A model generated the notes under the pieces. That model had not been told where the DNA came from and did no database searches. It was given only the letters and a program-made list of their open reading frames with translations. From contig NC_045138.2 of the NCBI RefSeq assembly GCF_008831285.2, positions 30,537,934 to 30,601,933 on the forward strand: 64,000 nucleotides of DNA, in the 5' to 3' direction. Shown here in pieces: positions 18,298 to 29,125 of the stretch. This DNA is from Nymphaea colorata (Eukaryota > Streptophyta > Magnoliopsida > Nymphaeales > Nymphaeaceae). Position 1 is the first letter of the stretch; each line of letters starts with the position of its first letter. The position numbers and the translations under genes are program-made.

Positions 18298-19425
18298 GAA
18301 ATAATATGATTAAGCAATCGCCAATTTGAAGCTGTCATAACATAAAAGAAAGATTTCCTAAGGATCAAAAGAGTATAAATGTTTTGTCTTGCAAGAAAAC
18401 TGAGGCTTGAGTACGTTGGGATCTTTCACGCATAAACGGCAATTTTGGTCCTTTTCTTGTGCTTCTTCTCTCTTCTGCCTTTCTTGCACGGTTTCACTAC
18501 TTTGCTTGCACATAAGCTGCCAGAAATGTGAACCATTTTTATGATATAGTGCATTTTTTGTACAAGTGCATTTTATAACAATTGTTAGTAGAAGATGTAA
18601 CTTTGATAATACGCCCTTATGAACAGTAGATGGGGAGAAGAGCCTTCAATTTAATCAGCATGATATATTTGGGTATTTTCTAAGACTTGATTATAAGATC
18701 TTATCTTTTTTTTTGGATCCGAACTAAAATGGATCTGCTGTGAGCCTAACCACTTCAATTATCAATTTATTACATAAACAAGAAGTTTTATGTGGGAGGG
18801 AATGAGGAGTTTTTTTTTTTTTTTTTTCCATTGAATGTTAGCGTGGAAAATTGTAAAACTTCGCAGGCTAAAAATGATACAAAAAGCAGCTGTTTTGGCA
18901 GTTATCTGCAAAATATCGCGGCGATTGAAAAATAAAAGAGTACGAAGCCCTTTTATTGAAATTCTGGTAAGTGGTCGGCGCTTGCATGGAAACGTTTCCC
19001 CCGTTAAGTCCACGACACTTTCAGTCTTCCGGCGAATCACCACCGTCCTCTTAAAAGAATCAACGGCGAACAATACGAGCGACCAAAGTGGCCTCGTGAG
19101 CGCGGAACTGCCGTTAGGCGCAATCAACGGCGGTGAGCCCAGTGGAATGGACGGTTACGATTTCGTTTGAACGAGATCCGTTCTTCGTTGGTGACCAGGG
19201 CTCGGACGCGGTCAACTGTGGGCTCGATTATGGGATTGAACCGTCGACCGGACGAGCCTACCTAAATGATGCCAACTTTTAGCTAAGTGCCGCGCCGGTC
19301 GCAATCAAAGGCCTCTCTAGTTGGTGAAGGTCCCCATTGCATATGGGAAAGCTCAATGAAAAATAAGAGCTATACATTGTTGACTTATTTGTCATGCATC
19401 AAGCAAATGACTTTGGCCTCAAGTC

Positions 19426-19456
<31 letters not shown>

Positions 19457-20545
19457 GTCGGATTAACGGTGTATTGAAGATGTGGATTCTCGTATGAATG
19501 TAGTTTTGCCGGATTAATGGTGCATTGAAGATGTTTGAAATATTGGTGTAGTAAATGATTTGAGGCTTGCATTTGAGTCCAGGGAGACTCGAGCTTTCAA
19601 CTTCTCTCATGAATCATTTTCAAACAAAAGTGGACTTTGGGGGCAGAAGTCGTTCAGTTGTTGGAATATTTTTTCAGTGACACCTTCTTGTTCTAGTGTA
19701 TTTCTATATTAGTCTTTACCTTTTAAATTTCTTCGAATCCAGGCTTCTTTTTTGGCGGTTGATGTTGGTCAAACATATGAAATTACTAAACAATTTGAAC
19801 AGTAACAAGATAAACATAAACCGCCGGTGCTCACAAGAAAAGATCACATGAAAAACCTTACAAAGATGAGACTTTTTGTAACACCCTGTGAGGAAGAAAA
19901 CATGAGGATATCGGAAAAAGAGTTTTTTTTTTTTTTTTAATGAGATTTTTGGGTAACTGGGGTTCCTTTCTTAGGGTTTCATGTCAAGGTATATAAAAAG
20001 TTGTAATGCAATCAGATGGTAAAGTGGTTCACATTCAAAGGGTTTTATGTTTGAATCTTATAATCACTATCATGTTTAGATATATTGTTTTTCTACAAAT
20101 TGTGGCAAGTGCAACATCTGGAGATCCACTCAAACCCTAAAACAAACAAAAACTGTAGATATTGAAGGTATGATATTGAGGATATCATGCTAAAGGCGAA
20201 TTCTTCTAAGTAAGCATTTATTAAGGTTTCACGTCAATGGCGTGTATTATAGAGTAAATTCAGTCTTTGACAAAGTGTGGTTGAATCTTGGTCAGGTTAC
20301 ATCTTTGAACTTTGAAATTTTAAAAAATATAAAGTTGGGAATTCGACAAGGCCTTTTAGACGTAGAAAACCTAACTTGCAAAAAAGAAACTAAAAACATG
20401 AACTTTCGAGCATTACTTTGACGATAAGTTATTAAGAGGAGGACTATTTCTGAAAAACTTTCTATTTAACGTTTCGAAAACCCCTTGTCTACTTCACAGC
20501 TTCTCCCAACAGCTGAACGGGCACAGACAGCACGCAGAAGAAGTA

Positions 20546-20547
<2 letters not shown>
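17481..20547. other. Intergenic, with microsatellites and a small GC-rich island
   Basis: TA microsatellites lie at about 18264-18292 and 19427-19452. Between about 18900 and 19320 GC rises sharply, and a 111-codon frame starts at 18835 on the plus strand (basic N-terminus, no known domain). The opposite strand is also open for 121 codons, which fits base composition better than coding. No gene is claimed. Confidence 0.5.
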
Positions 20548-20589
<42 letters not shown>

Positions 20590-20606
20590 TCTCGCTCGCT
20601 CGCTCG
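20548..20606 (+). repeat. CT-rich microsatellite in the leader of the proline-rich gene
   Basis: About 20 CT units followed by CGCT units, ending about 38 bases before the start codon at 20644. Pyrimidine-rich leaders of this kind are frequent in plant 5' untranslated regions. The frame is open through it, giving Ser-Leu repeats, so an upstream extension cannot be excluded by stops alone. Confidence 0.85.
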
Positions 20607-20643
20607 CGTTCTCAACCACCGGTCCACCGCCGCCACCGGCGTG

Positions 20644-22386
20644 ATGGAGACGGAGATGGGAGACGCTCCGCCCTTCTGGGCCGAGACCAACCGTAGGCGC
20701 CACCCTCGAAGGAATCAGGGGGGAATCTTTAGCATCTTCCTGTCGCCGGTAGCGCTCATTCCCGCCATCTTGGTGGCGGCCATCCTCGCCTCCTACATTC
20801 CATCCCTGCTCTCCCCTTTCTTCCATCTCTTCCGCCGGACACTCCTCTTCAGGTCATGGGACAGCTTCAACTTCCTTCTCGTCCTGTTCGCCATCGTAGC
20901 CGGCATCTTCGGCCGCACCCCGGCCCCTCCCCTGGATGACCATCACCGTCACCAGCTGCAGCAGCGGGAAGGCGATTACTTGTCGTCGAATCTCTTCGAA
21001 CTCCTAGGAAAGGCCGAGGATCAGGGTCTTGGCGAAGTGGAAAGCCGAGGGCTTAATGTCTCTCGCGAACTGAGGAATATCGAAATCGATGACGATGGTA
21101 GTCATCCTTCTATGGTGGAAGAGGAAGCGCGCCTTTCCGGCAGCGGAAGTGGCCGGAAGAAGAAGGCGCTCGATTTGAAAGGCGATCGGAGGCCGAAGGA
21201 AGCTTCTGCATCTGTGGAAGCCTGGTTTTCCAGAGCTGATGGCGGTAGGAAAGGGGAGGAGACACCTTCAGGCGACCCGCTTACGGAGAAAACTGCCCAC
21301 CATTATCTGAGAGAGGATGATTTTGAATCTCCTGCTCCTCTCAAAACCATTCACGTCGATAACAGTAGCCTTATTCACAAAAAATATCCTTCTTTTACGC
21401 TGCCACCACCATCGCCACCGCCGCCGCCTCCCCCGCTGCCCCCATCCCCGTCACAGTTCGCGAAGGTGAAAGGAAGTATTAGGCCGAGGAGCAAGGACTC
21501 CTCGGTCACGTCTTTTCCTTCCTTTTCTCTGCCACCACCATCACCACCCCCTCCCCCGCCACCGTTGCCACCACCCCCATCTCCGGTGATGAAGATAAAG
21601 AGGAGTAGGCAGAGAAGCAAGGAGTCTTCCGTCATGTCCTTTCCTTCTTTCGGCTCCCGTAAGAAGGAAACCAAGGAGAAGAAGAAGGGCAGCGCCGCCG
21701 AGATCCCGGCCCCTCCGCCATTGCCACCGCCTCCTTCATTTTTCCGCACCTTGTTCGCGAGCCTCAAGAAGGAGGCCCAAGTAGAGCGGCGAAGGGTCCA
21801 CTCTGTCTCCATTCCTCCGCCGCCGCCGCCACCACCGCCAGCTACGCTGTATCCGACAAAGATCGCCACAAAAGACGCAACCTCCGCCAGGAAGAAGGAA
21901 ACGACCATAAAGGGGAATGCTAGGGATTCGTCGATCAGGCGGCCGTCTCCGTTGCCGCCATTGGTTCCAGTAAGGGAGAAGTACAGAGCATACACTTTCA
22001 GACGCAAAAGCAGTGGCGGCGGCGGCTGGTTCATCCCTTCTTCACCTCCACCGCCGCCTCCGCCTCCGCCTCCGCCTCCGCCATTTTTAATTGTAGAGCA
22101 GAATACATCAACGCAGAGCAACTATATCAAGAGCCAAACGGAGCTGCACACGGATTATGACGGCACGGTCGAACAGAAACAGGGCAAGGAAGAAGAAGGA
22201 AAAGCAGAAGATAGTGGTGGTGGAAGCTCCTCCTTCTGCCCAAGTCCCGACGTTGACGTCAAGGCAGAAAAGTTCATTGCTCGAATCCGTGAAGGAATAA
22301 GACTCGAGAAGGTGCAATCTCTCAGAGAGAGGAGGGAAAGGGAAGCCATGAAATTAGAGAACAGGGGCGCCAATTCCGTGCTCTAA
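20644..22386 (+). CDS. Proline-rich membrane protein with DUF761 C-terminal motif
   Basis: Intronless, 580 aa from the Met in METEMGDAPPFWAE; the longer open frame upstream is CT repeat translated as Ser-Leu, so this start is preferred. Two hydrophobic segments at about 28-50 and 73-90 suggest membrane anchoring near the N-terminus, as in DUF4408/DUF761 plant proteins. The middle is a charged linker with five or more proline runs (PPPPPPP, with SPPPP and LPPPP units). These alternate with basic serine-rich repeats such as FPSF followed by SLPPPSPPPP, so parts arose by internal duplication. The C-terminus has DVDVKAEKFIARIREGIRLE, the DUF761 signature. Family members are often called hydroxyproline-rich glycoproteins; their function is not established. 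Long polyproline could bind profilin or SH3-like partners (inference). A poly(A) signal follows at 22483. Confidence 0.88.
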   Translation: METEMGDAPPFWAETNRRRHPRRNQGGIFSIFLSPVALIPAILVAAILASYIPSLLSPFFHLFRRTLLFRSWDSFNFLLVLFAIVAGIFGRTPAPPLDDHHRHQLQQREGDYLSSNLFELLGKAEDQGLGEVESRGLNVSRELRNIEIDDDGSHPSMVEEEARLSGSGSGRKKKALDLKGDRRPKEASASVEAWFSRADGGRKGEETPSGDPLTEKTAHHYLREDDFESPAPLKTIHVDNSSLIHKKYPSFTLPPPSPPPPPPPLPPSPSQFAKVKGSIRPRSKDSSVTSFPSFSLPPPSPPPPPPPLPPPPSPVMKIKRSRQRSKESSVMSFPSFGSRKKETKEKKKGSAAEIPAPPPLPPPPSFFRTLFASLKKEAQVERRRVHSVSIPPPPPPPPPATLYPTKIATKDATSARKKETTIKGNARDSSIRRPSPLPPLVPVREKYRAYTFRRKSSGGGGWFIPSSPPPPPPPPPPPPPFLIVEQNTSTQSNYIKSQTELHTDYDGTVEQKQGKEEEGKAEDSGGGSSSFCPSPDVDVKAEKFIARIREGIRLEKVQSLRERREREAMKLENRGANSVL

Positions 22387-22482
22387 GAATCAGAAAGCTT
22401 TCTAGCTCTTCTTCTGCTTCTTACTTGATTTACCGCAAAAGCATTTGATTCTTCACATTTAACACATAGTTTGACGAAGAAG

Positions 22483-22488
22483 AATAAA
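22483..22488 (+). terminator. Poly(A) signal AATAAA after the proline-rich gene
   Basis: An exact AATAAA lies 97 bases after the stop codon at 22384-22386, a typical distance for a plant 3' untranslated region. Confidence 0.6.
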
Positions 22489-22499
22489 TTGGGTGTTGC

Positions 22500-23870
22500 T
22501 ATTTTAAGGAAGATACAATCATTAAACTGTTCATTCTGTAAATTCTCACTGTATAGGAGATGAACAGATTGATACTCATACTGCACGTATTATTTGCTGG
22601 TTGTTCATGTTCAAGGAGAGGATTTTTCTGTTTCTATGATTTTTCACTTTCCTGCTTTTGGTATGTTTTGAGTTTGCTGTGTAGAGATCTAAATGAGGTT
22701 TTCCAGCGAGGTTCTGTAACATCTTATCTAGACATGAAATGATAGAGGATTTGATTTTGTGGTAAAAGTGTTAGTTTCCTTTTCTTTCTTATAAAAGATT
22801 AGGTTGGAAGTCGTTTTCTATGTATGGAACAGTTGTTTGAATTGTGACAATTCAATTTGGTGGGTCTCTTCTTGGTGGCGAGATAGAATTTTAAATGCAG
22901 AATAATGATGGGCACCACTTACATAGTTATTAACATAAGAAGCCTCATTAAGCAAGATGAAACCTTGATAATTTATTCATTAGCAGCCTCTTTTTGTCGT
23001 CGTTTTCTTTGTTTGAAGCTTTTTATCAAGATGAAGATGAACATTTTTGAGGCCCAAACTACTTTATGAGCTTACCGCTTACTGTATAAGAAGCAAACGT
23101 CCAGGGAGCTTCAACTGCCATGCCTTTAATGAGAACAAACGCCATTGGCATTATCGTTTCACTGTAGTAAAGATCAACAGGCTTTCTTTTCCAATCCCGA
23201 CTGATTTTCCTAAGCCCATTCTCTCCGCGTTTCTGCTTCTGAAGCTGTTTTCCTTTTCTTTGGACCATTGAATGGCAGAGAAGCTTTTCCCAGTTTCAGC
23301 GAATGTTTTAAAAGCAGCAATTGAATCGAATTAGTTGGGCTGCCGATTCTTGAATCAATTATGAATCTTATAAAAAATATTATCATCAAAAGTTTAAATT
23401 AACTGAAAACAATTTAAAAAATGAATACTGTACGGCGTGTAGAACCCCTGTATTGACCGGAGAACCAAATCGATTTGCCGCCGATGAACCAACTCAGGAT
23501 GATTTATAATTTTATACAAACGTTGGTTTCATCGATGGCATTATTACTCGAAAAAAAAGGGTTTGGTTCTTCTCTTTTACGGTGAATTTACTGGCTCAGA
23601 TATCTGGAGCATAGTGTGAATAAGGTCATAGCTAAACTTTTGTCACAAGGAGAACCTTGTGACAATCAGTTTCTCGAAAACATCTAAGAAAAATATTGCA
23701 AATTGAACTTTTAGATCAATGCAGAAGAATGTGAAATAAAACAAAGAAAAGATGTGGCTCTTTCCTTTGGATGTCAATGAAAATCAGATAGTCCGATTGG
23801 AAAACAAAACTTGTCAAATCCGACTACAATTTACTTAATAGCTAGAGTAGATTGGGTGAGCAAGAGAAAT
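22500..23870. other. 3' flank and intergenic DNA, no gene seen
   Basis: AT-rich sequence without a recognisable exon or element. A block at about 23300-23410 (ATTGAATCGAATTAG, GAATCAATTATGAATC) resembles 16255-16330 and may be a fragment of a shared repeat. Confidence 0.45.
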
Positions 23871-24022
23871 ATTTCATCTTACTGCCCAACAAAAGAATCG
23901 AAGCCCCACCCTTCTCACCATCCCGTAGGCTACTAGGTTTGCTTTGGTTCATCTTACTGCCCAACAAAAGAGTCGAAGCCCCACCCTTCTCATCATCCCG
24001 TAGGCTACTAGGCTTGTTTTGG
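23871..24022. repeat. Tandem duplication, 75-bp unit (repeat module A)
   Basis: Two adjacent copies, about 23873-23947 and 23948-24022, both read TTCATCTTACTGCCCAACAA and continue to CGTAGGCTACTAGG. They differ at only a few positions, so the duplication is recent. The same opening words recur diverged at 27936 (TTTCATCTTATTGCCCA). Confidence 0.9.
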
Positions 24023-24179
24023 TTGTCATTAAGCGATGCTCCGCAATGAATGTTTCAACTTGCACATCCATGCCTCTCATCCTCTCTTCTTCATGCAGCG
24101 ACACAGACAATGACCGCGTATTAGTTCCCGCCCTATCTGTCGTGCCACCCTCTTGGGGATCGATAGTTAGAGTAGGCTT

Positions 24180-24450
24180 ATGATTCATCTCCATCAAGAA
24201 GCATGAGGAATAAAAAATCCAACCATTGAATATGGTTTCAAGGCAGAGAAAAAAAAAATGAGTCTAAGAAGTGAGTGGCCAAGAAAGATCTCATCAAAGA
24301 CAACGAGAATGAGAAGACTCCTTAGCAGGATTCAAATATTGAGAGGCTCATCTTCTTAGGACGATGCCTCTCGCATATTGATCTATATTTTAGAAGAATT
24401 GAGAGCAAGTGATTCTGCGCCGGAGTGGCCCATTCACTAGCTTTGTCGGT
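24180..24450. repeat. Dispersed repeat module B, copy 1
   Basis: It shares ordered blocks with 30395-30642: CATCTCCATCAA, CCA(A/C)CCATTG(A/G)ATATGGTT, GAGTC(T/A)AAGAAG, AGGA(C/T)GATGCCTCT, GAGAGCA(A/G)GTGA and CTAGC(T/G)TTGT(C/T)GGTAT. Order and spacing are kept over 250 bases, so the two are homologous. It encodes no recognisable protein. Confidence 0.8.
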
Positions 24451-24621
24451 ATATTGTTTAAACTATGGTGACAACCAAAGAAAGGGTTCTCAAGGTTGGC
24501 CGACATAGTAAAGAGAAATGGTTGGTGCCTAATCCTTGGATGAGTTGTTTTTCATTTTAATAATAAAGGAGGAAACTCGCTCAAGGAGTTTGGCATAGCT
24601 GGTCAGATCAGTGAGCAAGTG

Positions 24622-24698
24622 ACCAGTGACGTAACTACATTGTAACTGGTGTGGGCAGTTGTTCACACCAGTTTCTTAAAAGTTTTGTATTATTAATG

Positions 24699-24748
<50 letters not shown>

Positions 24749-24825
24749 CAAACCGAATTTGAATTTGAGTGTGCTTAAACAAGTGTCCCTCCAACGAATT
24801 TTTCTGGCTCTGCTACTGCAAGTGA
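24622..24825. repeat. Dispersed repeat module C, copy 1, with AT/GT microsatellite
   Basis: It begins GTGACGTAACTAC, continues with TGGTGTGGGCAGTTG, then an (AT)n(GT)n microsatellite at 24700-24748, and ends TTTTTCTGGCTCTGCTAC. The same start and end words are found at 28993-29125 and 32288-32442. The microsatellite probably grew inside the repeat, since a shorter AT-rich core sits at that position in the other copies. Confidence 0.78.
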
Positions 24826-25736
24826 CTATAAGTAGAAGATCACCCCACGGTTCCATTCTTATAGGTATCGACGGCCTTACACAAGACGATACAATACAGC
24901 TCCAGACCTTGAAAACTTAGGAAGCTTCTCATTCCTCACAAAAATTAATGAAGAATACTGCCAATTTCTCAGTTTTGGAAGTCCTATAAAACCAATGAGG
25001 GAAAAGGCTGGACATGCATAATTCTCTGTCTTCGTCTTCCAGGGTCAGGATATTGATTGGACTTTGGGATTATTTAATATTTAGAAAAATAGTTAATTTT
25101 TTTCTTATAATGTGATTCGTCTTAAGACAATGCGGTGGCTTTTAAGTATATGCTGTAACAATCTCTTTTCTCCACTGATGTCTTTAAGTTTATGTATCGT
25201 TTTTTACTCATAATTTAAAAGCATGTCACAGTTGAGAGAAAGGTACCGTCAAAGAAATGAAGTAAAAAGAAAGCAACATCTATGAGCTACGTCAGTCTTC
25301 CATGCATTTCGTTTCAAAACTTCCAGCAAGTTGCTTATAATTTGCATTTACTCTTTTAATCTTTTAGTAACTCGCCTGCATATATTAACGCCTCCATTAA
25401 TATAAAATGAACACTCAATTAAGTCAAATCTCCAAAATGATCATTGCTTCTTAATTAGTTTGATAATAGTTCCCTTAGTATGGGATTATTTGGCAAAGAA
25501 ACACATTGTTATTGTCCTATAAATCTGTCATGAAAATGGAATAGTTTCATAAAACACTTGGTATGGTGAATTTGTTTCATTGTTCACTGTAAACCGCCCC
25601 TTAGGACTGTTCACAAATTATAACTTAATGTTGTCGGCTCATGCTTCTAATCTAAAAAATTACTTAAATACATTGGAAGTATTTCATGAATGTTCCCCAC
25701 TTTTTGGGGCAGATGCATTGTTATGAAACAGCCCTT

Positions 25737-25900
25737 AAGGGCTGTTTGGCAATGAGAACAATTTGTTATTATTATATTAATGTCTCAAAAATTATGGCAG
25801 ATTAACATCGTTATTATATTTATAAATCTGCTCCAATCTTTGGAGCTGGTTGATAGAATAGAATAGTAACAAACTGTTACTATTGTCAAACTGGTCCCTA
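25737..25900. mobile_element. Small hAT-like MITE, 164 bp
   Basis: The left end AAGGGCTGTTTGGCAATG is mirrored by the right end, which reads TAGGGACCAGTTTGACAATA on the other strand. The inverted match continues through ACAATTTGTTA / ACAGTTTGTTA, a terminal inverted repeat of about 35 bases with mismatches. There is no coding capacity. The TGTTTGGCAA terminus is common in plant hAT-type MITEs. I could not fix a target-site duplication. Confidence 0.68.
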
Positions 25901-26256
25901 TATCAGCTGCAGCATTTATCCAACAATTTTGATCTAAAGGTTAACACTAATTCAAAAACTCTCATAGTTTTAGGGGCACCACGATATATAATTGAGTAAA
26001 TCATTTGAGGCATCAGTATGAAAATGTGGGGCTGGCGTCGGCAACTACCTACACCTGTCTATAAGTACTGATAAAATGGAAATGTATACCAAAATTAGGG
26101 GACAAAAAGTCCCCTAGTTACAAAAATTGGGAACAAGAAGTCCCCTAGTTACAGTATCAAACCACAAGACAGAAGTAAAAGACAAAATATACATTACAAC
26201 TCACAAAAAACGAAATAAGAGGGGTGGGGAGAGAGTGGAAGGACGGAACAACACCC

Positions 26257-26424
26257 TCAACCAGCCGCAGAAAGAGGACACCACCGCAGCCGAATAGCAA
26301 AATGGACATCTTCCTGCACAAGAAGAGCCACAGACTCCGGCAAAGAAAATGTGCCCCTGAAGACCATGTTGTTGCGCTCCTCCCAAATGCGCCACCAACC
26401 TGTAATGATCCACAACATCCAAAC
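26257..26424 (-). pseudogene. C-terminal tail of a LINE reverse transcriptase (zf-RVT region)
   Basis: On the minus strand a 55-codon frame from 26424 to a TGA at 26257 reads VWMLWIITGWWRIWEERNNM, then VFRGTFSLPESVALLVQEDV. The W-x-I-W-x-x-R-N-x-x-x-F pattern is the hallmark of the C-terminus of plant LINE polyproteins, after the zf-RVT zinc finger. No RT domain precedes it, so this is a 5'-truncated or eroded insertion. The downstream flank (26080-26160) has a duplicated AGTCCCCTAGTTACA block that may be LINE 3' untranslated sequence. Confidence 0.8.
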
Positions 26425-26792
26425 ACATACACCTGTCTATAAATGGCTCCACTACTGCCCAACTCTAGACAAGATCGAGACTCATGATAACGAATGAACA
26501 GACTCAAAGTGCGAATTTAAATTTGTTTTTATATGATAATCCTAATTATCATCAATAAGAATGTCAGTGGATCAGATTTTAATTGAAAAACGGCTGAATT
26601 GTTTAAAAAATTTGGACAACATCTGATTACAAGATTAGGTCATATTCAGATTTAAAAAGTGGTATTCAATGAGCAGATTCAAATTTGGTTTGAGTAAGTA
26701 CTGGATCGGATAATAAACATCAACATGTTCAATCAAATTTTTGTATATCCAATATTTTAAAAGTCGCGTCTTAACATACCATAATGCGGTCA

Positions 26793-26828
26793 CACCTTCC
26801 CGGCCCTTTCGGCTAAGATCAAGTGTAG
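26793..26828 (+). pseudogene. U2 snRNA 5'-end fragment (retropseudogene)
   Basis: The words ACCTTCCCGGCCCTTTC and GGCTAAGATCAAGTGTAG match the first about 36 nt of U2 snRNA (stem-loop I and the start of the branch-site-recognition region), with a few substitutions. The match stops just before the expected TATCTGTTCTTATC. The fragment is flanked by near-identical direct repeats, ATACCATAATGCGGT (26776-26790) and ATATCATAATGTGGT (26833-26847), 13 of 15 identical. That fits a target-site duplication from LINE-driven retroposition. It is not functional: the Sm site and 3' stems are absent. Confidence 0.8.
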
Positions 26829-26875
26829 CAATATATCATAATGTGGTTAGAATTTTGATTCAGATTTCATTGTGA

Positions 26876-27120
26876 ATTTGAAAAAGTCGGATTCGGAGTA
26901 GATTCAGAATTTAAAAGTCAGATAAGAATATGGTGTAGTTCTTTTTTCTCTTTTTTTTGGTTCGCATTCAAATCCGAATATATGAACATATTTGAAAAAG
27001 TCGGATTCAGAGTAGATTCGGAATTTAAAAGTCAGATAAGAATATGGTGATAAGAATATGGTGTAGTTCTTTTTTCTCTTTTTTTTGGTTCGCATTCAAA
27101 TCCAAATATATGAACATATG
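26876..27120. repeat. Tandem duplication, unit about 120 bp
   Basis: The block TTTGAAAAAGTCGGATTC ... AATTTAAAAGTCAGATAAG ... ATATGAACATAT occurs at about 26877-26991 and again at 26992-27120. The second copy carries an extra internal duplication of GATAAGAATATGGT. The copies are over 90 percent identical by eye, so the event is recent. The open frames across it simply repeat the same peptide. Confidence 0.88.
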
Positions 27121-27929
27121 ATCAAAGTCATATCTTAAACACAAATTTAAATCCAAATCTGTGAATGAACATGATCAAATTAGATATGTTAAAAGGTATA
27201 GGCATGTGCAATGTGAGACCCACACTTGAGCTGTATCATCACATCTTGAGAGTGATTTGACTGGCAGTTTTCTCCAAAATAGAGGGACCCGAGAACTAAA
27301 TTGACAGGTAACTGAACCAGAGAAGCTGGCACGCAACCCTATGAGCATTACAGAATGAATTCAAAACAGGTATATAAGGCAAATGTGTTCCTTAATTCCT
27401 TGTAATATATTGGCGACATGATTGGATCTGTAGAATCCAAATCTCGACCCTGAATCCATTTATTTTGGTTTACTTTACAGGAAAATCTGGTACGTAAAGC
27501 AAGATTTGACCCGAAACCCCAACCGCTTACATTCCTAAATATGTTTCCATGAAGTGTCTCTTTAGGTCCCTGAAAAGATATGAATTGGAGTCCTCTTTAT
27601 ATTGATATAAACCACGAAATTATGTACATGTCATCGATTGTTTTTGTGTGATATGTATATTCTGAACTGATGGAGAAGTGGGTGCCATCATAGTAGAAAA
27701 GCATGAGATTGGCCCTTAAAATTTACGTTTCAGAGAAGAGAAGGGTCCCTCTCATTCATTGTCAAGTGGCACACCATCTCACCTGCAAAGGAGGGCCTTC
27801 CTCAAACTCATTATTTGGTTTCGTGATTTCTTTTACATTGAATTTCACTTTGATTTTCAGCCCTTTTACCAAAATAATTCATCCATGTTTCTCAAACTCG
27901 GTTTCACAATGAGTTTCTAGGTAAGTAGG

Positions 27930-28320
27930 ATGAGTATTTCATCTTATTGCCCATATAAGAGTCGAAGGCCCCAACCAACCCCTCATCTTTCTATGGTCTA
28001 TGGCCTACTTTGAGGTGCCGCCCCTCACTACATTTCAGCTTCAGTGTTAAGTGGTCCTCCGTTTGTAGCACAAAGAGCTAATGCCTTATGAATTAAAAAC
28101 AAGATTTGATCCTCTACAAATCTCTGTCTCGACCATTACGCCAACCTCCTTGGAGACTGTTTCACAAGGAGTTTATGTATAAGAAACCTTGATGTGGAAG
28201 AAGATCTTTACCGCTTAAGGGCTTCATAACTTTGGGTACGGAAGGGCACGAAAGCCTCCTCATCTTCTCCCATTTTGAAACTTGGGTGGGAGTGATATAT
28301 CTGTAAACTAGAGTATCATG
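27930..28320. repeat. Dispersed repeat module A', copy 1
   Basis: It starts like module A (TTTCATCTTATTGCCCA), continues with GGCCTACTTTGAGGTGCCGC and ATTTCAGCTTC, then has a long block, GACCATTACGCCAACCTCCT to GGGTGGGAGTGATATAT. All of these blocks recur in the same order at 31955-32250. There is no coding motif. An AT/AG microsatellite follows at 28454-28507. Confidence 0.82.
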
Positions 28321-28449
28321 CATCTATCATTTTAGTCTATACGAGTAGCACTCACTAGAATTGAATGGATAATGACTATCTTTACTACACTTCTCATTGC
28401 TTGAGGTAATAATCTAAATGGTTGCAGTTCAAGCTGAACATAAACTAGC

Positions 28450-28453
<4 letters not shown>

Positions 28454-28506
<53 letters not shown>

Positions 28507-28507
28507 G
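28454..28507. repeat. (AT)n(AG)n compound microsatellite
   Basis: About 18 AT units run directly into about 8 AG units. Simple-sequence repeat with no coding meaning. Confidence 0.95.
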
Positions 28508-28992
28508 GGAAAAAGTAGTTTCAAAATATAGAATTGATTTTAATATCTAATTATAGTTTAGAAAGTGTCCTGACCCTTGGAATACTTGGACTTTTGGTTG
28601 AACTCTTACGGGTGTTTGTCTGCAGGAGAAACTTAGTTGAGATAAATTTTCAATGGATATCTTGTCTCAATAAATTATCCAACGGAAAAAGGGGGCATGC
28701 TTTTTGGGTGAGTGGGCATAGGATAGATATGATTTCCCAAGACTTTACAGATAAATTGTTCTTAAAACTAAAAAGACTTTTGAAACACTCTTCCAAAAAG
28801 ATCCCTCTTTTGGGGCACGCTCTTACTATTCTTGACTAAAATGCTTTAAGCTATTATAGATGATAGATGGCTTCCAAGGGTTTGGCACATTGGTTTGGAC
28901 CGGTAGCTGGTAGGGAGCTAGTTCATGGTTCAAGTGCCATTGAGACTATCCCTTTCTATTGTTGGAACATGCTATGGAGCCCTAAACGGTAA

Positions 28993-29125
28993 GCAATGTT
29001 GATGTCGTAGCTGGTGTGGGCAATTGACCACACCATCCCACAGAATTTGTTTTATTTATACATAAATATGTCATTAGTTTTTACTTTTTTTTTTTTTAAT
29101 ATGAGAAAATTTTCTGGCTCTACCA
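28993..29125. repeat. Dispersed repeat module C, copy 2
   Basis: It contains TGATGTCGTAGCTGGTGTGG, a TTATTTATA-rich core and the ending TTTTCTGGCTCTACCAC. It matches the two ends of the module at 24622-24825 and is shorter in the middle. Confidence 0.65.

Noticed and set aside
18762-19170. Overlapping 111- and 121-codon frames on opposite strands
   Set aside because: Both open because of local GC content; no motif, no splice or promoter support.
20131-20140. AAACCCTAAA telomere-like box 500 bp upstream of the proline-rich gene
   Set aside because: A single copy far from the start; expected by chance in AT-rich DNA.
21375-22121. 248-codon minus-strand frame rich in polyglycine
   Set aside because: It is the exact mirror of the proline codons of the plus-strand gene; GGN runs arise from CCN runs. 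No start context or domain.
28534-28839. 101-codon plus-strand frame in the repeat zone
   Set aside because: No recognisable domain; lies between repeat modules and starts next to a microsatellite. Could be eroded transposon sequence, but I cannot show it.
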